DNA of 64,000 nt from an uncultured Sutterella sp. (GCA_958347955.1 CATVXH010000001.1:1-64000), one strand, 5' to 3'. Positions 44,617 through 54,633 are shown, numbered from the stretch's first letter. The notes: generated by a model not told the origin, from the letters alone. A program made the numbers and translations.

Positions 44617-46899
44617 ATGAATTTGACTCCAGAAGCCAATAATCGGGTTATTTTGACTTTATCAAATGAAATTCATGCTTCCCTCATCCAGGTCGAGGCT
44701 GCTGTCAATTTATTAGACAGCGGCGCCACTGTTCCGTTTATTGCTCGTTATCGAAAAGAAGCAACTGGTGGATTAGATGATTCTCAACTGAGACTTCTGC
44801 AAGAAAGACTGATTTACTTGCGTGAACTGGAAGAACGTCGAGCCTCAGTGATGCAATCAATTGATCAACAAGGGAAACTTACCGAAGAGCTCAAGCAAGC
44901 TTTAATTCAAGCCGATACCAAACAACGAATTGAAGACTTGTACTTACCTTATAAACCGAAGCGCCGCACACGAGCGCAAATTGCAAAAGAAGCAGGTCTG
45001 GATCCCTTGGCCCAACTTCTTTTTATGGATCCCAATCAGAATCCTGAAATTGTTGCTCTCCAATTTTTTAATGAAGAAAAAGGAATTAAGACGACCAAGG
45101 ACGCTCTTAATGGGGCTCGTGATATCTTGGCTGAAAGATTCAGTGAAGATGCGGAGCTTCTAGCAGAGTTGAGGGTCTTTTTAACAAAGAGAGGATTCGT
45201 TGTTTCAGAATTAGTGGAAGGCAAGGAAACTGAAGGAGCTAAGTTTAAAGATTATTTCGATTTTGATGAGGAGTTAACCTCCATCCCTTCACATCGGGCG
45301 CTGGCGCTTTTTCGAGGACGTCAGGAGGGAATTTTGACGTTAAGGATTGCGCTCACGGAAGAAGAGGAAAATCAGAAACCGCACCCATGCCAGGCTATTA
45401 TTGCCGAACATTTCGGTATTAAGGATTTATCAAGGCCAGCTGATCAGTGGCTTATGGATGTGTGCCGTTGGACTTGGCGAGTGAAAGTTTGTTTAAATTT
45501 AGAAAGCGAGCTTTTTGAAACTATTCGACAAAAAGCCGAAGAGGAAGCTATTAAGGTTTTCGGTATTAACCTAAAAGATTTGCTCTTGGCACCGCCCGCC
45601 GGTCAGAAAGGGGTAATCGGTCTGGATCCCGGTTTGCGAACTGGAGTCAAAGTAGCAGTGATTTCTCCAACGGGTAGTGTTTTGGAGACTGGAGTGATTT
45701 ATCCTCACGAGCCGAGAAGAGAATGGGATAAATCTATTGAGATATTGGCGGCTCTTGCCAAACGTCACGGAACTAAACTCATCAGTATTGGTAATGGGAC
45801 GGCAAGTCGTGAAACCGATCGTTTAGCCTCGGATCTGATTGCTCGGTATCCCTCTCTTGGATTGACGAAAGTTGTGGTCAGCGAGGCGGGCGCAAGTGTT
45901 TACTCAGCAAGTGAGCTGGCGGCTAAAGAATTTCCGGATATGGATGTCAGCTACCGTGGAGCTGTATCCATAGCAAGACGTCTTCAAGATCCACTGGCGG
46001 AATTGGTCAAAATTGACCCCAAAGCTATTGGAGTGGGGCAATATCAACACGACGTGAATCAGACTCATTTAGCACAGAAATTAGATGCGGTGGTCGAAGA
46101 TTGTGTTAATGCGGTCGGTGTCGACTTAAACACCGCCAGTGTCGCGTTGCTCGCCAGAGTGTCAGGTTTAACAAAGTCAGTTGCCCAATCTATTGTGACC
46201 TATCGTGACGCTCACGGCGTTTTTAAGGATAGAAAAGATTTGCTTAATGTGCCCCGCTTAGGTGAGAGAACTTTTGAACAGGCAGCGGGATTTTTGCGCA
46301 TTAATGGAGGGAATAATCCGCTGGATGCTTCAGCGGTTCACCCAGAAGCTTATCCTGTGGTGAAACGAATCCTAGATAAAACCGGTTGTGATATTCAGAC
46401 GCTGATTGGCAATATTGGGGTACTTAGAAAACTGAAAGTTTCTGAGTTTACAGATGAGCGGTTTGGTGTGCCCACCGTAAAAGACATTTTGTCTGAGTTG
46501 GAAAAACCGGGGCGCGACCCCCGTCCAGAATTTAAGACGGCGGTTTTTCGTGAAGGAGTGGAGAGCATTGCAGACCTCAAAGTAAATATGGAATTGGAAG
46601 GCGTTGTTTCTAATGTGGCAGCTTTTGGGGCGTTTGTGGACATTGGTGTTCATCAAGATGGGTTGGTTCATGTGTCTGAATTGGCTGACCACTTTGTTAA
46701 AGATCCCAGAGAAGTGGTTAAAGTTGGTCAGATAGTGAAAGTTCGGGTAATTGATATTGATATTGCCCGAAATCGAATCTCTCTATCCATGAAGAGCCCG
46801 GGGCAAAAAGGTTCTCAACCGAAAGTAAAAAATTTCCCAAATCAACGGACTACTTCTATGAACGCAATGGCAAGCGCTTTTGCAAAATTGAAGCGTTAA
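44617..46899 (+). CDS. tex: Transcription accessory protein Tex
   Basis: This 760-residue RNA-binding protein has an N-terminal helical region starting near ARYRKEATGGLDDSQLR, a YqgF-like RNase H domain (IGLDPGLRTGVKVAVI at about 340), tandem HhH domains (VGVDLNTASVALLARVSGL and VPRLGERTFEQAAGFLRI) and a C-terminal S1 domain (EGVVSNVAAFGAFVDIGVHQDGLVHVSE). Tex affects transcription and RNA stability; its precise role is debated. It begins 28 bases after the DUF1857 gene. Confidence 0.95.
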   Translation: MNLTPEANNRVILTLSNEIHASLIQVEAAVNLLDSGATVPFIARYRKEATGGLDDSQLRLLQERLIYLRELEERRASVMQSIDQQGKLTEELKQALIQADTKQRIEDLYLPYKPKRRTRAQIAKEAGLDPLAQLLFMDPNQNPEIVALQFFNEEKGIKTTKDALNGARDILAERFSEDAELLAELRVFLTKRGFVVSELVEGKETEGAKFKDYFDFDEELTSIPSHRALALFRGRQEGILTLRIALTEEEENQKPHPCQAIIAEHFGIKDLSRPADQWLMDVCRWTWRVKVCLNLESELFETIRQKAEEEAIKVFGINLKDLLLAPPAGQKGVIGLDPGLRTGVKVAVISPTGSVLETGVIYPHEPRREWDKSIEILAALAKRHGTKLISIGNGTASRETDRLASDLIARYPSLGLTKVVVSEAGASVYSASELAAKEFPDMDVSYRGAVSIARRLQDPLAELVKIDPKAIGVGQYQHDVNQTHLAQKLDAVVEDCVNAVGVDLNTASVALLARVSGLTKSVAQSIVTYRDAHGVFKDRKDLLNVPRLGERTFEQAAGFLRINGGNNPLDASAVHPEAYPVVKRILDKTGCDIQTLIGNIGVLRKLKVSEFTDERFGVPTVKDILSELEKPGRDPRPEFKTAVFREGVESIADLKVNMELEGVVSNVAAFGAFVDIGVHQDGLVHVSELADHFVKDPREVVKVGQIVKVRVIDIDIARNRISLSMKSPGQKGSQPKVKNFPNQRTTSMNAMASAFAKLKR

Positions 46900-46951
46900 G
46901 GTGTTTTGGTCGATTTTGAAGGAATAATAAGTGATTTTGCTTAGCTGAAAC

Positions 46952-46960
46952 TGTTAGAAT
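46952..46960 (+). promoter_or_regulatory. Extended -10 promoter candidate for the M20 peptidase
   Basis: TGTTAGAAT fits an extended -10 (TG-N-TAGAAT). The expected -35 position has only a weak hexamer, TGATTT. It lies about 60 bases before the ATG at 47019, with a small GGATGT/ACATCC hairpin in between (46966-46981). Confidence 0.4.
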
Positions 46961-47018
46961 CCTTAGGATGTGAAAACATCCAGTTTTCAGTTAGTTCAAC
47001 AATATCGAGGAGTTGAAT

Positions 47019-48302
47019 ATGGACAATCCTAAGGATGCTAAACCCCTGGAAATGCCGCCGGTTTTGGCTCATGTTCAGGCAGCTGTTGATAAATTGGTAG
47101 CTTGCGAAACCATCAAGGCAGCAATTGAAGCGGTTAAGCGTGATGACGAAAAAACGCTTGCTGATCAAATTGCTATCACAGAAGTCGAAGCACCGCCTTT
47201 CCATGAAGAAAGGCGCGCCAAGGATTTCGTCCGTCGTTTGGAAGAATTGGGCCTCGAAGCTTCGATTGATGAAGAAGGTAACGTGACAGCTCGTCGCGCA
47301 GGTAAGGGCAATGGGCCGACGCTTGTATTAGCGGCCCACTTGGATACGGTTTTCCCGGCGGGCACCGATGTTAAGGTTCGCCGTGAAGGCAATCGTTATT
47401 TGGCACCTGGCATCAGCGACGACGCTCGTGGTTTGGCCGCTATTTTGCAAGTTTTGCGTACTCTTCAAGAATTCAAGATCGAAACTGTTGGGGATATTTT
47501 ATTTGTGGGTAGTGTGGGTGAAGAAGGTAATGGTGATCTGCGTGGCTCCAAGTACCTTTTCAATAAGAGCGGAATTCACATTGACGGTTTCATCTCTGTA
47601 GACGGAGTCAACGTCAATCGTGTTTTGTGTGGTGCCACCGGTTCTAAGCGCTATCGTGTTCATTTTGATGGCCCGGGCGGACATTCTTGGAATGCTTTTG
47701 GCACACCGAGCGCCATCCACGCTATCGGTCGCGCCATTGCTAAGATTGCGGATTTGCAAACAGTCAGTGATCCGAAGACAACTTTCACCTGCGGCACAAT
47801 CAAGGGTGGCACAACAGTTAATTCCATTGCAGCTCACGTTGAAATGGAATTAGATATGCGCAGCGCCGGCGCCAAAGAGTTAGATGAACTGGAAGCTCGC
47901 ATTCTGCCGATTTTTGAACAAGCAGCGAAAGATGAAAATGCTCGCTGGGGTTATAAGGATGAAGATGGTGTCAAACTTACGCTAGAACCGATTGGTCATC
48001 GCCCTGGTGGTGGTCAAAAGGATGAGGTGAGTGTTTTGCAAGCCGCCCGCGGAGCCATGTCTGCTTTAGGTATTCCGCTTTATTCTTATGCCTTTGCTTC
48101 GACTGATCATAACGTGGCAGTTAATAAGGGAGTTCCTGCGACGACATTGGGTGGCGGCGGTAAGGAAGGCTTTAACCATAACGTTAAGGAGTGGTATGAG
48201 CCGGTGGATGCATATCAAGGTCCCCAATTGGCAATGCTGACAAGTCTCGTGTTGGTTGGTGTTGACGGTGTCACAGAACCTGTGCTTGAGAAGCGCGCTT
48301 AG
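47019..48302 (+). CDS. M20-family metallopeptidase (peptidase T/ArgE-like)
   Basis: This 427-residue zinc peptidase has the M20 di-zinc site: AAHLDTVFPAG (His/Asp), APGISDDARG with the bridging Asp, SVGEEGNGDLRG with the catalytic/ligand Glu pair and GVNVNRVL with a later Asp region; the last His is near KEGFNHN. A dimerisation domain spans about 200-320. ATG 47019 was chosen, with GAGGAG six bases upstream; a TTG at 47013 lies in the ribosome site. No signal peptide. Codon use looks more biased than in neighbours, which suggests strong expression. The substrate is unknown. Confidence 0.9.
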   Translation: MDNPKDAKPLEMPPVLAHVQAAVDKLVACETIKAAIEAVKRDDEKTLADQIAITEVEAPPFHEERRAKDFVRRLEELGLEASIDEEGNVTARRAGKGNGPTLVLAAHLDTVFPAGTDVKVRREGNRYLAPGISDDARGLAAILQVLRTLQEFKIETVGDILFVGSVGEEGNGDLRGSKYLFNKSGIHIDGFISVDGVNVNRVLCGATGSKRYRVHFDGPGGHSWNAFGTPSAIHAIGRAIAKIADLQTVSDPKTTFTCGTIKGGTTVNSIAAHVEMELDMRSAGAKELDELEARILPIFEQAAKDENARWGYKDEDGVKLTLEPIGHRPGGGQKDEVSVLQAARGAMSALGIPLYSYAFASTDHNVAVNKGVPATTLGGGGKEGFNHNVKEWYEPVDAYQGPQLAMLTSLVLVGVDGVTEPVLEKRA

Positions 48303-48346
48303 TTACCTTGACAACAAGGTGACAGGTTTTTAACTTGTACTAAAAA

Positions 48347-48381
48347 ATCCCGGTTCACGTCGTAAGTGTCTGAACCGGGAT
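48347..48381. terminator. Bidirectional terminator between M20 peptidase and uracil permease
   Basis: ATCCCGGTTCA (48347-48357) pairs with TGAACCGGGAT (48371-48381), an 11-bp stem. A left-hand A-run gives a U-run on the minus strand (ATTTTTTAG), and the right side is T-rich. A smaller ACCTTG/CAAGGT hairpin (48305-48320) precedes it. Confidence 0.85.
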
Positions 48382-48405
48382 CTTCTTATATTAGAAACAT
48401 TTAAC

Positions 48406-49710
48406 TTAGCGCTCGATCAATGGTTCTCCGTCCCTGTAGCTGCCTTGGTTCATAAGCGCATTAAGCAAAATGGCACCGAAGGTTGCTGTGCCGATACCAC
48501 CGAGGGTGAAACCTGCGATGTTAATCGTAAAGTCACCGGCTCCCAAAATTAAGGTAACGGCGGCAACGATTAAATTACGGTTATTGCCAAAGTCGACGTG
48601 ATTGACTACCCAAATTCTGGCTCCGGCCACCGCAATAAGCCCAAACACAACAATAGACACTCCGCCCAATAAAGGCTGAGGAATTGTTTGAATGATTGCG
48701 CCGAATTTTGGTGAAAAACCTAAAACAATGGCAAAGCAAGCCGCTACAACAAAAATTAAGGTTGAATAGACACGTGTGGCGGCCATTACACCGATGTTTT
48801 CTCCGTAAGTTGTAACACCTGTGCCACCAAAACTAGCGGCGAACATAGTGGCTAATCCGTCACCCAAAAATGCTCTACCCATATACGGATCCAAATTTTT
48901 GCCTGTCATTGCGGTTACCGCTTTGACGTGCCCCAAATTTTCGCCGATCAAAATAATGACGACGGGACTGATAAGTAATATGGCATTAAAATCAAACGTC
49001 GGAGTAGAAAATTTCGGCAGGCCGAACCAAGCAGCATTAGCGATGATCGAAAAATCTATGCTCGGTCCCATCCCTAAAATATTAGCCAGTACGAAGTAGA
49101 TCATGTAGCTTAAGGCAATGCCGACTAAAATCAACAGTTTTTGTATGAGTCCTCGAGTATAAACAGCTACAGCACCGACACAGATCATAGTGATGATAGC
49201 GATGCAGGCGTTAAAAGTGCCGTCTCCAACGCTTCTGCAGGCAGTAGGAGCTAAATTCAGTCCGATGACAGCAACTACGGCACCGGTGACCACCGGTGGC
49301 ATGAGTTTTTCTATCCACTTTACTCCGGTAGACATAACAATCACGCCGACAATGGCGTAAATTAAGCCGCAGGCTATGATTCCGCCTAAGGCAACGCTGA
49401 TGTTGGCGTTAAGTCCGGAACCGGCGCTATAACCGGTTGCAGCGATGACCACTCCAATGAATGCAAAACTTGATCCCAAGTAACTTGGCACATTACCGCC
49501 AACAATGAAAAAGAAAATGAGAGTGCCGATGCCGCTCATCAGAATGGCAACATTGGGATCAAAGCCCATCAGGAGGGGAGCAAGAATGGTGGAGCCAAAC
49601 ATGGCAACAACATGCTGAATGCCCAAGGCCAAGGTTTGTCCTGTTGGCAATCGTTCATCGGGAGCGATAATGCCGTCTTTTTTTAATTTCCACTTGGGAA
49701 AGTAACTCAT
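48406..49710 (-). CDS. uraA: Uracil/xanthine permease (NCS2 family)
   Basis: This 434-residue membrane protein has about 12-14 predicted helices and NCS2 motifs. The N-terminal LALGIQHVVAMFGSTILAPLLMG is the family's first helix, and GENLGHVKAV lies in the substrate region. Uracil is the most likely substrate by closeness to UraA/RutG, but xanthine cannot be excluded. I chose ATG 49710 with GGAG at the right distance; a longer frame from 49725 adds five residues. It diverges from prfC and ends at a strong terminator. Confidence 0.9.
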   Translation of the reverse strand: MSYFPKWKLKKDGIIAPDERLPTGQTLALGIQHVVAMFGSTILAPLLMGFDPNVAILMSGIGTLIFFFIVGGNVPSYLGSSFAFIGVVIAATGYSAGSGLNANISVALGGIIACGLIYAIVGVIVMSTGVKWIEKLMPPVVTGAVVAVIGLNLAPTACRSVGDGTFNACIAIITMICVGAVAVYTRGLIQKLLILVGIALSYMIYFVLANILGMGPSIDFSIIANAAWFGLPKFSTPTFDFNAILLISPVVIILIGENLGHVKAVTAMTGKNLDPYMGRAFLGDGLATMFAASFGGTGVTTYGENIGVMAATRVYSTLIFVVAACFAIVLGFSPKFGAIIQTIPQPLLGGVSIVVFGLIAVAGARIWVVNHVDFGNNRNLIVAAVTLILGAGDFTINIAGFTLGGIGTATFGAILLNALMNQGSYRDGEPLIER

Positions 49711-49842
49711 TTTGCTTCTCCGCAATACGTTTTGAGCATTTTAACTCGAGAGGTTTTGCAGCAGGGAAAAAAAATCAAATACGGTACAATACCCCACCTA
49801 ATTGCTGACTTTAAGTATTGAATTGTCAAAATAAATTACAAA

Positions 49843-51447
49843 ATGGCTTCTTTAGATACCCAATTGGCAAGGGATGTGAAAAAGCGTCGTACCTTTGCCA
49901 TTATTGCTCACCCTGACGCAGGTAAAACCACATTAACGGAAAAGCTTTTGCTTTTTGGTGGAGCGATTCAGATGGCCGGTGCGGTTAAAGGAAGAAAAGC
50001 CGCCAGGCACGCCACCAGCGACTGGATGGAAGTCGAACAGCAGCGTGGTATCTCCGTGACCAGCTCGGTGATGCAGTTTGAATATGACGGACATGTCATT
50101 AATCTTTTGGACACACCTGGGCACGAAGATTTCTCTGAGGATACCTATCGAGTGCTGACAGCGGTGGACGCCGCGGTGATGGTGATTGACGCCGCCAAAG
50201 GTGTTGAAGCGCAGACAATCAAACTGTTGGAAGTTTGCCGTTTGCGCAACACGCCGATTATCACCTTTATCAACAAGATGGACCGTGAAGTCCGAGACCC
50301 GATTGATTTGCTCAGTGAAATTGAAGACATACTGAAATTGGAATGTGTCCCCATTACTTGGCCAATCGGTATGGGAAAAACTTTCCGTGGTGTTTTTTCT
50401 CTGACTAAGGATCATTTGGTTCGCTTTGCGCCGGGTGAGGATCGCTTGTCCGGTAATGAAGAGTTGATTGAAGGATTGGATAACCCTCGACTTGATGAGC
50501 TTTTCCCAATGGAAATGGGTTATGTTCGCGAAAGTATTGAGCTCATTAAAGGGGTAAGCAATCCCTTTGATATTAAAAAGTTCCTTGCCGGTGAGCAAAG
50601 TCCTGTATTTTTTGGTTCAGGTGTCAATAATTTCGGTGTTAAAGATGTGTTGGAGGCCTTGGTTCAATGGGCTCCCGAACCTCAACCTCGAGATGGTGGG
50701 GTGCGCATGGTCGAACCGACTGAAAAACCGTTTACAGGTTTTGTCTTCAAGATCCAGGCCAATATGGATCCTAAACATCGCGACCGTATTGCTTTTTTCC
50801 GAGTCTGTTCTGGGCGATATACACCGGGGATGAAGGTGAAGCATTTGCGTGAGGATCGGGAAATGAAAATTCCCAATGCCTTAACTTTTATGGCTAACGA
50901 CCGTGTGACCATGACCGACGCTGTGGCCGGCGACATTATTGGGATCTATAACCATGGTCAACTTCATATTGGTGATACCTTGACCGAGGGTGAGAAACTG
51001 GGCTTTACCGGAATTCCCTATTTTGCGCCGGAACTTTTCCGTTCTGCCCGGCCGAAGGACCCATTTAAAGCTAAACAGCTCCACAAGGGGCTGAAAGAAT
51101 TGGGAGAAGAGGGCGCAATTCAGGTTTTTGAAAACGATCTCGGCCATCTTTTCCTAGGCGCAGTTGGCTTTTTGCAATTTGAAATTGTGGCTCAACGTCT
51201 GGCGACTGAATATAAAGTTGATGCTTTATATGAAAACACTGATGTCTCGACAGCTCGTTGGTTATCGTTCCCCGATGAGTTGACTCAGAAACGGTTTATG
51301 GATGAACAGGCTTCACGATTGGCTCGTGATGCTGATGGGAATTTGGTTTATTTGGCCACATCCATTTATAACTTACAAACTACTCAGAAGCATTGGCCGG
51401 AAGTTCAATTCCATACAACTAGAGAGAAAAATCAGAGTTTTTCTTAG
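49843..51447 (+). CDS. prfC: Peptide chain release factor 3
   Basis: This 534-residue GTPase recycles RF1 and RF2 from the ribosome. G1 is AHPDAGKTT, G2 region EVEQQRGISVTSS, G3 DTPGHEDF and G4 NKMDRE. EF-Tu-like domain II and an RF3-specific C-terminal domain follow (about 290-534). The length matches the family (529). It diverges from uraA. A hairpin follows its stop. Confidence 0.97.
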   Translation: MASLDTQLARDVKKRRTFAIIAHPDAGKTTLTEKLLLFGGAIQMAGAVKGRKAARHATSDWMEVEQQRGISVTSSVMQFEYDGHVINLLDTPGHEDFSEDTYRVLTAVDAAVMVIDAAKGVEAQTIKLLEVCRLRNTPIITFINKMDREVRDPIDLLSEIEDILKLECVPITWPIGMGKTFRGVFSLTKDHLVRFAPGEDRLSGNEELIEGLDNPRLDELFPMEMGYVRESIELIKGVSNPFDIKKFLAGEQSPVFFGSGVNNFGVKDVLEALVQWAPEPQPRDGGVRMVEPTEKPFTGFVFKIQANMDPKHRDRIAFFRVCSGRYTPGMKVKHLREDREMKIPNALTFMANDRVTMTDAVAGDIIGIYNHGQLHIGDTLTEGEKLGFTGIPYFAPELFRSARPKDPFKAKQLHKGLKELGEEGAIQVFENDLGHLFLGAVGFLQFEIVAQRLATEYKVDALYENTDVSTARWLSFPDELTQKRFMDEQASRLARDADGNLVYLATSIYNLQTTQKHWPEVQFHTTREKNQSFS

Positions 51448-51459
51448 AAGATAATGTAC

Positions 51460-51484
51460 AATCGGCCGCTTTTAGCGGCCGATT
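51460..51484. terminator. Hairpin between convergent prfC and hydE
   Basis: AATCGGCCGCT (51460-51470) pairs with AGCGGCCGATT (51474-51484), an 11-bp stem with a TTT loop. A bidirectional role between the two converging genes is likely, although no T-run on + is evident. Confidence 0.65.
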
Positions 51485-51503
51485 AACAAAATTGGCAAGT
51501 ACT

Positions 51504-52616
51504 TTATTGCTTGGTCCTTTTTTCCCAGTGCCTCGAGCTGCCCAAAATATTCAGACCAACATTACGGCCAGTGGTCTGGATGCTTTTTTGTAGGTAATGA
51601 TTGGTGTCGCTCGGTTCTTGTTCAATGAAGGGCTTATTAGTGTAAAGCTGATAATTTTTCCTAACGATCCTCGGTGTAATGTTCGGCATGATGACATTGC
51701 AGCCATGGAGGATGCCCTTTTCACGACCGTTCTCCTCTAGAGCATGTAATGCTGTAGCGGCGGCAATGTTGATATCAGGAATTACCAGGCGGGTCACGGC
51801 TATCATGTTGAGGGAAAGGCGCATCAAAGCCTTCTTTTCCATCATCCCCTCGTTGAGCATGTCAGCTCCTTCGCTTGTGATATAGGGGCCCATTCCAATC
51901 ATATCCAGGTCCAGCTTTTGGAATGTTCTGATGTCTTGACAAAGATCTTCAAGAGTTTGACCGGGAATGCCGATCATGACGCCTGAGCCGACTTGATAAC
52001 CGGCACGCCTTAAATCCTCAAGTGCTTGATAGCGTCGTTGAAGACCTTTTTCCTTACCCGGGGCGCAGTGAAGGTGGTCAAAAAGTTTAGGATTGGAAGT
52101 TTCAAAACGCAATAGGTATCGTAATCCAACCGGATTGCCGCTTGCCAATGCCCATTGTTTATAGACCTCGTAGCTCTGCTCCCCGAGTGAGAGTGTGATC
52201 CCCAAACCGTTGGGTAGATCTTGGCTTACGGTCCTTTCATGAATGGTCTTTAAGACATCCGTTACAAAAGCAATAAATTTCGGATCTCGCCGCTCGCCTG
52301 ATTGTAAACAAATTGAGCCGTAATGATTACGGGAAGCCCACAAGGCTGCCTCAACGATAGTATCTTTGTCCAGTTCGTATCGAGGAACATCGTGATTAGA
52401 TTTGCGGATGCCGCAGTAGCGACAGTCCAGTGTGCAAATATTGGAAAACTCGATTAACCCGCGGTAGTAGACATCATTGCCTACAACCTGAGTGGTTCGT
52501 TCATAGGCGGCTTTTCGCAGAATCTCCGCCTCTTGTAAATCAGTAATGCTAAGTAGGCGAATGATATCCTCATCGCTGAATTCAGTTTGTTTAGTAATAT
52601 CAGTGATGCTTTTCAT
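51504..52616 (-). CDS. hydE: [FeFe]-hydrogenase maturase HydE (radical SAM)
   Basis: This 370-residue radical SAM protein helps build the di-iron subcluster of the H-cluster. The cluster-binding CxxxCxxC is at C61, C65 and C68 (CTLDCRYC). The TIM-barrel core is recognisable in QSGERRDP and LRFETSNP, and a BATS-type C-terminal part fits HydE rather than BioB. Its function with HydF and HydG is known from Clostridium and Chlamydomonas. It is the last gene of the hydF-hydE pair, 11 bases after hydF. Confidence 0.92.
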   Translation of the reverse strand: MKSITDITKQTEFSDEDIIRLLSITDLQEAEILRKAAYERTTQVVGNDVYYRGLIEFSNICTLDCRYCGIRKSNHDVPRYELDKDTIVEAALWASRNHYGSICLQSGERRDPKFIAFVTDVLKTIHERTVSQDLPNGLGITLSLGEQSYEVYKQWALASGNPVGLRYLLRFETSNPKLFDHLHCAPGKEKGLQRRYQALEDLRRAGYQVGSGVMIGIPGQTLEDLCQDIRTFQKLDLDMIGMGPYITSEGADMLNEGMMEKKALMRLSLNMIAVTRLVIPDINIAAATALHALEENGREKGILHGCNVIMPNITPRIVRKNYQLYTNKPFIEQEPSDTNHYLQKSIQTTGRNVGLNILGSSRHWEKRTKQ

Positions 52617-52627
52617 ACACAGGGTCC

Positions 52628-53872
52628 TTAAAGGGTAGTCAATGCCTTATCAAATGCAGCCTTAGCGTCAGGATGGCATGCTAAAACACGGGGCAAAACA
52701 CCCTGCAGCAAAGAAATCGTCACGCCGTAATTAGTCATTGGCACTCCTTGGGATTTTGCTTGGCGGAGCCGTGCAAGCATATGGCGTCGTGTAACAATAC
52801 AACCGCCGCATTGGATGATCACTTTGTAGGGTGTTAGATCTGTCGGAAAATCTTTGCCGACAGCAATTTCTATTTTTAAATCACCAAAATTCTTTTTAAG
52901 CCAATTTGGGATTTTTACACGTCCGATATCATCTTTTAACGGATGATGAGAGCAAGTTTCTGCAATCAATACTCGATCACCAGGTTTTAACTTGGTCAGA
53001 GTGGCCGCGCCGATTGCCATTTCCAATAGATCACTTTTGGAATACGCCATCTGAATGGAAAATGTCGTGATGGGAATCGGTTCTGGTACCTCCTTAACGA
53101 CGCGCAAAACCACCTGACTGTCTGTGACAACTAATTGCGGCGGGGCTTTGAGTTCATTGAGTGTTTCTGTGATCCTATCTTCCTTAATGACCATGCATTT
53201 GGCCCCGGCGTCCAAAAGTTCACGAATTGCCTGTACTTGAGGCAAAATCAGGCGTCCTTTAGGAGCCCCGGTATCAATTGGGGTCACCAATATGACTGTG
53301 TCGCCTGCTTTGGCTAATTCTCCCATAAGGGGGCGATCAGGTTCAGTTTGTTCCAGCACTGTGGCAATAATGGCATCTCTCAGTTCCCCAATTCCTTCGC
53401 GGTTAGCCGCGCAAGTTTGAATGACTTTATAGCCTTGCGATCTAAGGTTTTGGATTTCGGTATTGCTGGGTTTATGTAGATCCGTTTTATTAAAAACAAC
53501 AATGGTGGGAGTGCCGTTGAGTTTGGTTTTTTTTAGGATGTTTTCTTCGTGTTCGCTCCAAGTGCCCGCCTCGCAAACAACAATGGCGATGTCCATCCAC
53601 TCAAGTACGGAAAGGCTTTTTTGTACACGGGCAGCCCCCAAGTCACCGACGTCATCGATGCCTGCCGTATCCATGAAAACCACCGGGCCGATCGGTGAGA
53701 GTTCAAAGGCCTTTTCTACGGGATCTGTGGTTGTGCCGGCAACACTGCTAACAATGGAGATATTTTGATTAGCCAATGCGTTAATTAGGGAAGATTTCCC
53801 AGCGTTGCGCTTTCCGAATAGACCAAAGTGAAGCCGAAGGCCCTTCGGCGTTTCCATGCGACTGGTTGCCAT
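52628..53872 (-). CDS. hydF: [FeFe]-hydrogenase maturase HydF (GTPase scaffold)
   Basis: This 414-residue scaffold receives the di-iron subcluster and passes it to HydA. The GTPase domain (about 1-170) has P-loop GKRNAGKSS (20-28), DTAGIDD and NKTD. A dimerisation domain follows. The C-terminal Fe-S site is CSH (C307, H309) and CGGC (C355, C358), matching the CxH...CxxC pattern; the residue before CGGC is Gln instead of the frequent His. A terminator-like hairpin lies just before it, after the cytochrome gene, so hydF-hydE may have their own promoter. Confidence 0.93.
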   Translation of the reverse strand: MATSRMETPKGLRLHFGLFGKRNAGKSSLINALANQNISIVSSVAGTTTDPVEKAFELSPIGPVVFMDTAGIDDVGDLGAARVQKSLSVLEWMDIAIVVCEAGTWSEHEENILKKTKLNGTPTIVVFNKTDLHKPSNTEIQNLRSQGYKVIQTCAANREGIGELRDAIIATVLEQTEPDRPLMGELAKAGDTVILVTPIDTGAPKGRLILPQVQAIRELLDAGAKCMVIKEDRITETLNELKAPPQLVVTDSQVVLRVVKEVPEPIPITTFSIQMAYSKSDLLEMAIGAATLTKLKPGDRVLIAETCSHHPLKDDIGRVKIPNWLKKNFGDLKIEIAVGKDFPTDLTPYKVIIQCGGCIVTRRHMLARLRQAKSQGVPMTNYGVTISLLQGVLPRVLACHPDAKAAFDKALTTL

Positions 53873-53894
53873 GATGAAAGATTCCTTGAGTACG

Positions 53895-53931
53895 AAAAAA
53901 GGGACCCGCTAATGATAGCGAATCCCTTTTT
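53895..53931 (-). terminator. Terminator after the hydA-hydB-cytochrome genes
   Basis: On the minus strand, AAAAAGGGATTCGCT pairs imperfectly with AGCGGGTCCCTTTTTT around a short loop, followed by T residues. It lies between the cytochrome stop (53968) and the hydF start (53872). The structural genes should thus end here, with hydF-hydE made from a separate or read-through message. Confidence 0.75.
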
Positions 53932-53967
53932 GTTCAGACGAGTATCAGAGCGATACTTTCGTACAAA

Positions 53968-54633
53968 TTATTTCTCGAGGTTTGTACGAATAACGTCTTT
54001 TTCAAGCCACTTCGGAGAGTGGTGTTCTGCAGCTTCGTAAGAGATCGTGCCTTCGCCCGGACCCCAAATGCCCTTGAAGTGTTCCCAAGAGAGGAGAGCC
54101 AACGGGATGTGAGCACCGACGACCATCAACGAGCAGATGATGGAACCCCAAACATGGAACATGTACATCCACCAGAAAGCGCCTTTCGGAATCGCCGGAG
54201 CGAAGTAAAAGAGCATCCAACCAGTGACAGCGAGGCCATACATCATAAAGAAGAAAATGAGATAGCTCATCTTTTGGCCGCCGTTATAGCGACCCTGAGG
54301 CGGAACCTCCACCGGACCGAATGGGATCTTGAAGAAACGACGGGGATAACCGCCGAAATTGCGGAACCACTTGATCGTATCCATATCCCAAGTCAACAAG
54401 GCATTGAGCGTCGCAGCAAAGCGATGCGGCGCAAACACCAAGTAACCGATCAGATTAAAGGTGTAGACCACGGCAATCCAGATGTGCCAGATCATCAAAT
54501 TGTTAGCCGTTTCATCGGAGAGGTTGCAGAAATAGACAGCCGCACCGGTGAAGAGCAAAGCAAACCACGTTACCGCATTGACAGCGTGGAAGATCTTGTC
54601 TGCGGGGTGGAAACGTAAAATTCGTTCAGCCAT
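53968..54633 (-). CDS. Cytochrome b subunit of the hydrogenase (FdnI-like)
   Basis: This 221-residue integral membrane protein resembles the gamma subunit of formate dehydrogenase N (FdnI) and hydrogenase cytochromes b. Four helices are predicted, with candidate haem ligands His among RFHPADKIFHAVN, IWHIWIA, MFHVWG and GAHIPLAL. The loop RYNGGQKMSYLIFFF is the family's quinone-side signature. It overlaps the hydB stop by one base, so it is the third subunit of the hydrogenase. It should pass electrons between the periplasmic enzyme and membrane quinone, which fits the menaquinone gene menA. Confidence 0.88.
   Translation of the reverse strand: MAERILRFHPADKIFHAVNAVTWFALLFTGAAVYFCNLSDETANNLMIWHIWIAVVYTFNLIGYLVFAPHRFAATLNALLTWDMDTIKWFRNFGGYPRRFFKIPFGPVEVPPQGRYNGGQKMSYLIFFFMMYGLAVTGWMLFYFAPAIPKGAFWWMYMFHVWGSIICSLMVVGAHIPLALLSWEHFKGIWGPGEGTISYEAAEHHSPKWLEKDVIRTNLEK

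Noticed and set aside
49933..50598. 221-residue minus-strand frame over prfC
   Set aside because: Antisense to RF3, which has complete GTPase motifs.
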